A DNA stretch of 46,914 nucleotides from Patescibacteria group bacterium. Its GTDB lineage: Bacteria; Patescibacteriota; Patescibacteriia; WFTA01; S139-112. Position 1 is the stretch's first letter; every line of letters starts with the position of its first letter. Where the stretch lies: positions 1 to 46,914 of the forward strand of contig WFTA01000039.1 in assembly GCA_015485715.1 (NCBI GenBank). The letters are read 5' to 3'. Below, in pieces: positions 41,476 to 46,914 of this stretch. The position numbers and the translations under genes are program-made. The notes below the pieces were generated by a model that was given only the letters and a program-made list of their open reading frames with translations, had not been told where the DNA came from and searched no databases.

Positions 41476-42419
41476 TTCACGCATTGACTCTTGAAACCAC
41501 CACCACAATCGCTATCTTGTTCACATTCTTCTCCACCTTCTATTACACCATCTCCACATATAGCTCTTCTTTCACAACACTCCAATCCTGATCCAGAGCA
41601 TGTACCAAAAGCTACCTCTGCACACTCACCAACAGGAACACATCCTGCGGTTCCAGTACAAGTCTTCTCACAGCATACATTTCCTCCAAAACATGACATA
41701 TCTGATCTTAAGCTGTATTCAGGAGGGCACTTGGACATACAGTCAAATATACATGTTTTTGGAGATGGAGAAGGTAAAGATTTTGTAGGGACTGGCTTAC
41801 TACAGCATACAAATGCAGGATCACCGCAAGCACCAACTTTTGAAACCACTTCACACCCTTCTTTAGGCACGCACCCATAATTAGTTAAACATCTATCAGC
41901 AGCTGCACAACATACATATGATGAAGACGGACAAGAGCCGCCTTCCACAGGAACACTGCAGCCAAACCTTGGTACACAGCCTAATACTGCCTCTGAAGGA
42001 CAGGCACCTATAACACTTGATTCCTCTTCATCTCCTAATAATATATTTGAAAATACAAAATTAACCATGGCATATGAAGAAAATACAATGACAATTCCAA
42101 TCACTCCGTTTTTTATGAAGCCTGCTCCTTTTTTTGCCTTTTCAGGATCCCCGGCTGACGTCATCCATAAAAACCCTCCAAATATGGTCAGGACTAAAAA
42201 AAGAACCCCTATCCAGACTATAATCTCACCTATTATTTCACCGGTTGTGACTGTCAATGGTTTATTCTTTTTAATTGCTGCTTCAGTGGCTGCTATGTCT
42301 AAATTTTGTGTATAATTAACAGCCTGAGCATTAGCCTTAGGTATATTGAAAACAAAAAAATAACTCATCAAAACAAGAAGTAAAAAAACACTGCAAATTT
42401 TATAAGATATCCCTCTCAT
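41457..42419 (-). CDS. Pilin-like protein with 30-cysteine C-terminal tail (third in row)
   Basis: This 320-aa protein has a signal peptide ending ANA|Q and a pilin domain (about residues 50-130, signature GGFLWMTSAGDPEKAKKG). A C-terminal tail (about 137-320) holds 30 cysteines. The tail consists of four 6-Cys units of similar spacing, each ending in CC (VCC, VCC, VCC, ECC), with repeated GCVP. A final unit, CGDGVIEGGEECEQDSDC, matches the Myxococcus-type Cys-rich repeat. A Pro/Ser linker lies between units 2 and 3. This is probably a minor or tip pilin with an adhesin-like disulfide-bonded tail. Function is inferred. Confidence 0.85.
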   Translation of the reverse strand: MRGISYKICSVFLLLVLMSYFFVFNIPKANAQAVNYTQNLDIAATEAAIKKNKPLTVTTGEIIGEIIVWIGVLFLVLTIFGGFLWMTSAGDPEKAKKGAGFIKNGVIGIVIVFSSYAMVNFVFSNILLGDEEESSVIGACPSEAVLGCVPRFGCSVPVEGGSCPSSSYVCCAAADRCLTNYGCVPKEGCEVVSKVGACGDPAFVCCSKPVPTKSLPSPSPKTCIFDCMSKCPPEYSLRSDMSCFGGNVCCEKTCTGTAGCVPVGECAEVAFGTCSGSGLECCERRAICGDGVIEGGEECEQDSDCGGGFKSQCVNCTCIY

Positions 42420-42471
42420 CTGATATGTTTAATTCTAAAAATATTATATCAAAATATAAAATAAAAACAAT

Positions 42472-42499
42472 AAAAGCCCCGGCTTGCGCCGGAGCTTTT
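42472..42499 (-). terminator. Rho-independent terminator after the second pilin gene
   Basis: The GC-rich stem CCGGC/GCCGG extends through GC and AAAA/TTTT flanks around a TTGC loop, with one mismatch. It lies 21 bases after the end of the 126-aa pilin gene on the minus strand and is followed by a T-rich stretch in that direction. It separates this gene from the Cys-rich pilin gene. Confidence 0.82.
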
Positions 42500-42520
42500 G
42501 TAATAACATCCAAAAACTTA

Positions 42521-42901
42521 TTAAGTAGCTGCCTGTTCCAAAATATTGAATACAAAAGTTACAATAGCAAATGCTAAGAATATGATAATAAGACCTATTA
42601 CACCGTTGATTATAAACTTTCTACCTTTTCCAGCCTGCTCATCATTGCCCCCCGCTGTCATCCAGAGGAAACCTCCGAAAAGAACCAAAATCAAGAATAT
42701 AATACCAAGAACACCCAGCAAGACATTAATCAAATTAATCAACACCTCTCTTAAATCACCTCTTGGTAAATCAGAGGCACCCAAATAAGAGGTTCCAAAA
42801 TCAGGAGTTCCTCCTCCCTGTGCCAACACTGCTGCTGGCAATACAAAAACAAATAAACTCAAAACAAATGCTGTTATATGTTTTACGAATCTATTTTTCA
42901 T
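42521..42901 (-). CDS. Pilin-like protein, T4SS-pilin family (second in row)
   Basis: This 126-aa protein has a classical signal peptide ending AVLA|QGGG, a first membrane segment (LINVLLGVLGIIFLILVL), the signature FGGFLWMTAGGNDEQAGKG and a second membrane segment (IGLIIIFLAFAIVTFVFNI). It is the most canonical of the five, and it has its own strong terminator, so it may be the major, highly expressed subunit (inference). The 125-base gap upstream is AT-rich. Confidence 0.87.
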   Translation of the reverse strand: MKNRFVKHITAFVLSLFVFVLPAAVLAQGGGTPDFGTSYLGASDLPRGDLREVLINLINVLLGVLGIIFLILVLFGGFLWMTAGGNDEQAGKGRKFIINGVIGLIIIFLAFAIVTFVFNILEQAAT

Positions 42902-43026
42902 ATATTTATGTATAAATTACACAAAAATTTTTGTCCCCGACCTTTGAAGTATTAATTGTTTACTGTGGATAACTAACTAATTCTATTATAACAAAAAAAA
43001 GAAAAAAATAAAATAAACTATAGTAT

Positions 43027-43497
43027 CTACAAATCATTCTTCTGTTTTTGATCCTGTAAAAATCTGTTATAATCTTGAACATTTTTTTGCAACAACACAT
43101 TACCTATAACCCTAATGATTGTAAATGCACTTAAAATCAATATAATACCAATAACTGTATTTACAAGTATATTCTTTCCCTTTTCAACTCTTTGAGATGA
43201 GCCTGCTGAAGTTAAAAATACAAACCCGCCGTAAATAAAATAAGCAAATGCAGCCACACTCATAACAGCTAATATCCACTGTAAAATATTTATTGCAGTC
43301 TGAATAAAACTGTTTACAGTACAGTCAGCAGGATTTATGCCTGCACAATCTATTGATACAAGTCCTTCAAATTCTTTAGGCTTCTCTGATGCAGGAGGTG
43401 TATTGCCCTGCGAATATACAACATCTATATTGCTGTTATATGCAAAAATCAAGAGAAAAACAGGAATAATAAATATTAAGACAACTTTTCTGTACAT
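43027..43497 (-). CDS. Pilin-like protein, T4SS-pilin family (first in row)
   Basis: This 156-aa protein has a signal peptide ending VYS|Q, a polar part with two cysteines (SIDCAGINPADC), membrane segments at about 68-90 and 112-133, and a diverged signature YGGFVFLTSAGSSQRVEKG. It ends in a polar, helical tail (NVQDYNRFLQDQKQKNDL). Its ATG lies one base after the TGA of the solute-binding lipoprotein gene, so the two are translated from one mRNA. It is the most diverged of the five. Confidence 0.8.
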   Translation of the reverse strand: MYRKVVLIFIIPVFLLIFAYNSNIDVVYSQGNTPPASEKPKEFEGLVSIDCAGINPADCTVNSFIQTAINILQWILAVMSVAAFAYFIYGGFVFLTSAGSSQRVEKGKNILVNTVIGIILILSAFTIIRVIGNVLLQKNVQDYNRFLQDQKQKNDL

Positions 43498-43498
43498 A

Positions 43499-44902
43499 TC
43501 AAAATGTTTGATTTACCAATCTTTCAGCCTCTATAATGGCCTTCTGGGGTGTTAATTCACCATTAGTAACCTTTAGTATCATATCCTTAAATATTTTCTC
43601 AACAGCAGATATATTCCTGCCGCGATACCAACTCATTGCCGTAAGAGCCTGATTTGCAAATACAGACATCTCCGGATCAAGGATTTGCTTAGCTATTATA
43701 CTCCTTAAAGCAGCCGGTTTACCGGATCTTTCTAGATATTTTTTTACGACCTCCTGACGAGTTGTTGCAAAATTTACAAAATCCCATGCATAGTCTGAAT
43801 TTGCACTGGTTTTGGCAACAGCCAGTCCCCAAAAACTCCCCCAATTCACACTTGTCCCTGTAGCATCAGTTCCATTGGCATTTATATGCGGAACAGGTGC
43901 TATACCTAAATCTATCTTAGGTGCAAGAGACCTGATAATAGGTTTTTGATATGAATACCCTATCATCATAGCCAATCTCCCGCTTGCAAACATCTCAACT
44001 GCCTGTGGAAAATTCTCAGACCATGTGTATATTGCTTTTGCTGGATTGGCAAAATCTGTATAAAATCGCAGTGCTTCCTGACCGGGTCTGAAATCTCTAT
44101 TTGCAGAATATGCGCTTCTTCTTGCAAAAGTAGCAGTATAACCGTCCGGAGTTGTAAACTGAGTTCCGTTTTGAGCCATCAAAAGAGACAAAATATCAAA
44201 ACTTCTGTTTATATTATATGCTCCACCCAATGCAATAGCAGACTGAAGAATGTTCCCGTCTTCGTCATACTTGGTTAATTTCCTAGATATATTTGCAACC
44301 TCAACCCAGCTTTTCGGAGGTACGACAATGCCCGCTTGATCAAGAAGCAGTCTGTTATAATACAAAACAAGAGTGTCTACAGATACGGGAAGGGCCCATA
44401 CCTTGTTATCACTTACTGCATTTTCATAAACAATCTGAACAAATCTGTCTTTTACTTCTAATGGTCTTAAGAATTTAACATTCTCAAATCCATATTTAAC
44501 TTTCTTCTTCAATCCGCCTGTCACTTCTCCTACAGGAATTTCCTTAACACCTTCAGGTGCAGGCGCAAGCTTCGTCTTATAACCACCCACCCAAGTATTA
44601 TGAACCATAATTATGTCGGGACCCCTGCCTTCTGCCCACGCATCCAGAAGTTCTCTTTCGTAATTCTCAAATTTAATTTTCCTGTAATTTATATCTACAT
44701 TTAATCTACTCTTTCTGTATGATTGTATAACAGGCTCCCAATCATAATTAGTATCAAAAACACCCCAAAACTCCAAAGTAACTTTGTTTTTCATCATCCT
44801 CTTTGCCCTTACAGAATCAGATACGCACCCCGCTCCCAATAAAAAAACCAGCAAAAAACTGGCTATAGTGAATAATATCCTGTTTTTTCTACCTTTCGTC
44901 AT
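43499..44902 (-). CDS. Extracellular solute-binding lipoprotein (sugar type)
   Basis: This 467-aa family 1 solute-binding protein starts at ATG 44902. The signal peptide MTKGRKNRILF...FLLGAGC has a lipobox LGAG|C with Cys26 as the lipidation site. An in-frame upstream ATG at 44953 would add a second hydrophobic stretch and is less likely. The body contains VTLEFWGVFDTN, GRGPDIIMVHNTW, WALPVSVDTLVLYYN and MMIGYSYQKP, as in ABC sugar-binding proteins. No ABC permease or ATPase gene is nearby. It is followed after one base by a pilin gene. It may bind oligosaccharides or glycoconjugates at the surface. Confidence 0.9.
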   Translation of the reverse strand: MTKGRKNRILFTIASFLLVFLLGAGCVSDSVRAKRMMKNKVTLEFWGVFDTNYDWEPVIQSYRKSRLNVDINYRKIKFENYERELLDAWAEGRGPDIIMVHNTWVGGYKTKLAPAPEGVKEIPVGEVTGGLKKKVKYGFENVKFLRPLEVKDRFVQIVYENAVSDNKVWALPVSVDTLVLYYNRLLLDQAGIVVPPKSWVEVANISRKLTKYDEDGNILQSAIALGGAYNINRSFDILSLLMAQNGTQFTTPDGYTATFARRSAYSANRDFRPGQEALRFYTDFANPAKAIYTWSENFPQAVEMFASGRLAMMIGYSYQKPIIRSLAPKIDLGIAPVPHINANGTDATGTSVNWGSFWGLAVAKTSANSDYAWDFVNFATTRQEVVKKYLERSGKPAALRSIIAKQILDPEMSVFANQALTAMSWYRGRNISAVEKIFKDMILKVTNGELTPQKAIIEAERLVNQTF

Positions 44903-45198
44903 ACATCTAAATAATACCACAAAACAAAGAATAAAACAATAAACAATTTTCAATCCCGGTCATAACGACGGGATAAATAATCAATTTTCAATTTACCAAT
45001 TTTTCAATCAATTATTTAATTATCCAATGAATTAAATCCTAAACTCTGCATCAAAATCAGTGTATATTTATAGTTTAAACCATTAAGTCATTAAATAATT
45101 GAAAATTTGAAAATCATTGTTGGTTATTGTTCAGGATTTCGGACTTTTAAATCTAAGATGATAAAAATACAGGCAAATCAGACTGCTCACCTCCCTCA
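44903..45198. other. AT-rich gap before the solute-binding lipoprotein
   Basis: This 296-base gap has several CAATTTTCAA and GAAAATTTGAAAATC units, and a short TCCCG...CGGGA stem at 44953-44975 without a T-run. I see no gene or clear promoter; an AT-rich sequence cannot be assigned a box with confidence. Confidence 0.45.
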
Positions 45199-45795
45199 TC
45201 ATTGTACACTCTTTAAAAGATTATTCAAAATATTATTCTGCCTTCTATACGCCCATCTTACAAACAAATCAACAAAAAAGTTATACTCACCTTTTTTAAT
45301 ACTCCATATTCCATGATCGAGAAGATATATGTTTTCTGTCTTATCTTCCAGAATTATATTTGCAAATTCCCTCACTCTAGTAAATCCAGATAAATTCCAA
45401 ATGCCAAGTATATCAAGACTCATGCCCTCATTTTTCACCATTTCTCTATTTCTATTTAAAAGATAAAAAAACTTCTCCCTTATTCTGTCAGAATACAGAT
45501 CGTCGTATCTTAGATGCCTGCCTTTTACATATCTCTCTACAATTACATATGATGGCATAATACCTCTTCTCTTAAAGAAAACAATATCTTTCTCTATTAA
45601 AAACTCTGAAAAATAATTATTTATAATCCTGTCATATCGTTTTAAATTTTCGCAATGTCTTCCGGGACTAATAAGATATCTGGGACCTATAGGAAATTTT
45701 ATTACCTTATCAGTATCATAATAAAACACCATGTGTTCTCCGCCTACAGACAGAATTTTTCCTATCAACTCCTTGTTATATGGCTTATCTGCCAT
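45199..45795 (-). CDS. Divergent protein-kinase-fold protein
   Basis: From ATG 45795 (MADKPYNKEL) this protein has 198 aa. The frame is open further upstream, but that part overlaps the TPR gene. A small N-lobe reads GKILSVGGEHMVFYYDTDKVIKFP, with a VIK lysine in the place of the beta-3 lysine. Later, SLDILGIWN and FANIIL supply Asp and Asn in the order of a catalytic loop, and YLLDHGIW resembles the metal-binding DFG Asp. This fits a minimal kinase or aminoglycoside-phosphotransferase-like fold, possibly without normal activity. It follows the TPR gene by one base. The assignment is by motif order only. Confidence 0.6.
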   Translation of the reverse strand: MADKPYNKELIGKILSVGGEHMVFYYDTDKVIKFPIGPRYLISPGRHCENLKRYDRIINNYFSEFLIEKDIVFFKRRGIMPSYVIVERYVKGRHLRYDDLYSDRIREKFFYLLNRNREMVKNEGMSLDILGIWNLSGFTRVREFANIILEDKTENIYLLDHGIWSIKKGEYNFFVDLFVRWAYRRQNNILNNLLKSVQ

Positions 45796-45796
45796 A

Positions 45797-46576
45797 CTAC
45801 TTGGTATTTCTAAGTTTCTGTAATTCTTCTTTAATAAGTGCAGAATCTGGCTTGGCTTCCAAAGCTTTTTCAAAATACAACACAGCATTCTTAGTATCAC
45901 CATCTTCTTTGTATATATCTGCCAAAAAAACAGCCAGATCATAATACCTGTCAGGATTTGCATCTATTCCTTCCTTTAAAATATTTTTGGCTTTTTCCCT
46001 GTCTTGAAGAAAATACAAAGCAAATTCAGCGTAATTTCTGTAATAATTGATATTAAAGGGCTCACCTTTAGAATTTTCTATTGCCTTTAGATAATTATAC
46101 TCTGCCTTTTCAGGGTTATACAGATTATAAGTATAAAGAGCGGCAAGATTCCCAAAAGATAGAGAGTTTTTGGGTCTAATTTCTGAAAGATACTCCCATG
46201 CATCGCGGGCTCCTTCATAATCACCAACCTGCATCTTGGCTTCTCCCAGCATCAGCCATCCGTTGAAATTATTATTATCTTCCTCAAGAATAGATTTAGC
46301 AGTTAAAAATCTTTGATAGAAAACATCTACTGTACTGGGATCAAGGCTTTCATCTTTCACCTTCCACTCGAAATATGTTTCTATACCCTGTACCGGCATC
46401 TGCTGCTCTTCAGATTTATCTTTAATCATTCCATAAATAACAATAAAAATTGCTACAACAGCAACTACAATCGCTCCTACCCACTTCCAGCCTAAATTTT
46501 TTTCATCATTACCATCTGTTCTTTTATTACCCAAACCCTGCACCTCAGATGACTGTTGTATGTTTTGTTGATCCAT
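45797..46576 (-). CDS. Membrane-anchored TPR repeat protein
   Basis: This 259-aa protein has a polar N-terminus, one membrane segment at about residues 31-48 (VGAIVVAVVAIFIVIYGMI), and then TPR-like helical repeats. These include GWLMLGEAKMQVGDYEGARDAW, FGNLAALYTYNLYNPEKAEYNY and LADIYKEDGDTKNAVLYFEKAL. TPR domains mediate protein-protein contacts. The topology is N-in, with repeats outside. One base separates it from the kinase-like gene, and both lie upstream of the lipoprotein and pilin genes. A scaffold role in the envelope is inferred. Confidence 0.85.
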   Translation of the reverse strand: MDQQNIQQSSEVQGLGNKRTDGNDEKNLGWKWVGAIVVAVVAIFIVIYGMIKDKSEEQQMPVQGIETYFEWKVKDESLDPSTVDVFYQRFLTAKSILEEDNNNFNGWLMLGEAKMQVGDYEGARDAWEYLSEIRPKNSLSFGNLAALYTYNLYNPEKAEYNYLKAIENSKGEPFNINYYRNYAEFALYFLQDREKAKNILKEGIDANPDRYYDLAVFLADIYKEDGDTKNAVLYFEKALEAKPDSALIKEELQKLRNTK

Positions 46577-46630
46577 AAATAATAATAAATTCTAAATCCG
46601 AAATCCTAATTTAATAAATTTACCTTAATT

Positions 46631-46660
46631 TTGCCCAGAACTACGTAGAGTTCTGGGCAA
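46631..46660. repeat. Perfect 30-base palindrome beside repeat copy 4
   Basis: The arms TTGCCCAGAACT and AGTTCTGGGCAA flank a central ACGTAG; pairing is perfect over 12 bp. It is the reverse complement, with two changes, of the palindrome at 36915-36944. There is no T-run, so it is not a typical terminator. Confidence 0.8.
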
Positions 46661-46669
46661 TCCAGTCCC

Positions 46670-46774
46670 ACCCAGCTCCACTTTTTGAGGTAAATCTTGC
46701 TCTAAAGCCAATAGGTATATAATTTGCTTTAAAACAACATATCTGCAGATAATCTTGAAAAGTGGGGCTGGGTT
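46670..46774 (+). repeat. Dispersed ~107-bp repeat, copy 4
   Basis: It begins ACCCAGCTCCACTTTTTGAGG and ends CTTGAAAAGTGGGGCTGGGTT, so the inverted ends match with one change. The inner blocks TCTAAAGCCAATAGGTATA and CAACATATCTGCAGATAAT are shared with the other copies. The 5' side carries the palindrome and the 3' side carries the GAATTTTGCC tail. Confidence 0.88.
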
Positions 46775-46914
46775 GACTTTTGAATTTTGCCTTTTGAATT
46801 TTATTATATTATTTCCTTAATTTTGAATTTTGATTTTTGAATTTTGAATTTTTATTACACATACTTATATTGTAAATAATCCAGCACCACAATGCAAGCT
46901 GCAATATACCAGAA

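Larger units (their letters stand above)
46577..46914. other. Repeat-filled right end of the window
   Basis: These 338 bases upstream of the TPR gene contain a perfect 30-base palindrome (46631-46660), repeat copy 4 (46670-46774), a GAATTTTGCCTTTTG tail matching the flank of copy 3, and a run of GAATTTTGA-type units to about 46855. No gene is visible up to the edge. Confidence 0.6.

Noticed and set aside
41491..41880. 129-aa frame opposite the Cys-rich pilin tail
   Set aside because: It is an antisense reading of regularly spaced cysteine codons, giving a His/Pro/Ser-rich product. The sense strand has signal peptide, pilin domain and ordered cysteines.
42964..42972. Perfect DnaA-box match TGTGGATAA in the gap between pilin genes
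   Set aside because: It is a single 9-mer in an AT-rich window, where one chance hit is expected fairly often. There is no cluster, no dnaA gene and no AT-rich unwinding element with repeats next to it.
44953..44975. TCCCG...CGGGA stem as a terminator of the kinase-like gene
   Set aside because: The stem is short, with a long loop and no T-run. It lies over 220 bases beyond the stop.
45796..45963. N-terminal extension of the kinase-like protein
   Set aside because: It would overlap the C-terminal TPR region of the upstream gene in another frame. The ATG at 45795, just after the TPR stop, gives a normal N-lobe.
1..46914. Recoded TGA (code 25) as in Gracilibacteria
   Set aside because: clpC, the HAD phosphatase and the solute-binding gene end at TGA exactly where the families end, and no frame needs TGA as glycine.
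1..46914. CRISPR array, prophage or integron
   Set aside because: No regularly spaced direct repeats with unique spacers, no cas genes and no integrase or structural phage gene set are visible. The baseplate-J-like domain is in a membrane-anchored protein beside glycosyltransferases.

Overview
This AT-rich 46.9 kb window most likely comes from a Candidate Phyla Radiation (Patescibacteria) genome. The evidence is tightly packed genes with almost no Shine-Dalgarno motifs, a row of small pilin-like proteins with the GGFxWMTSGG signature typical of Patescibacteria, shortened versions of core proteins (for example a Rel synthetase without ACT domain), and one giant unrecognised protein. TGA is used as a normal stop (clpC, the HAD phosphatase), so the code-25 Gracilibacteria/Absconditabacteria lineages are unlikely. 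I cannot place it to class. No phage, CRISPR or transposase gene is visible.

Layout. Positions 284-17127, all on the minus strand, form a housekeeping block read from right to left: dnaG, rpoD, dprA, topA, htpX, clpC, comF, lysS, an HD hydrolase, a stand-alone chorismate mutase, a DUF763 protein, and an overlapping pair of a mannosyl-3-phosphoglycerate-phosphatase-like HAD enzyme and a GH125 alpha-mannosidase. A divergent promoter pair separates dnaG from a Rel-type (p)ppGpp synthetase/hydrolase (17245-18729, plus). This converges on parB and parA (minus). Upstream of parA is a hairpin-rich gap and then tRNA-Leu(CAA) on the plus strand, followed by a bidirectional terminator.

Positions 20987-32830 (minus) hold a single-pass membrane protein, rodA, a 77-aa protein and a 3187-aa giant protein that overlaps it. 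The giant protein has an internal signal-anchor-like segment and is probably the most novel gene here. From 32898 the plus strand carries a small coiled membrane protein, dnaE, a baseplate-J-like membrane protein, a polyprenyl-phosphate mannose synthase and a GT-C glycosyltransferase, which look like a surface-glycosylation module. The last part (40615-46576, minus) is an envelope/pilus region: a TPR membrane protein, a kinase-like protein, a sugar-type solute-binding lipoprotein and five successive pilin-like genes. One of the pilins carries a C-terminal tail with 30 cysteines.

Intergenic DNA is unusual. A roughly 107-bp dispersed repeat with 17-bp inverted ends occurs four times (one copy truncated by the window edge); one copy supplies the last codons and stop of comF. 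A second family of CCCAGAAC...GTTCTGGG palindromes sits beside some of the copies. Between two composite copies the core is inverted relative to matching flanks. Several genes have consensus -35/-10 boxes placed so that transcription should begin at or within a few bases of the ATG, which suggests leaderless or nearly leaderless mRNAs.
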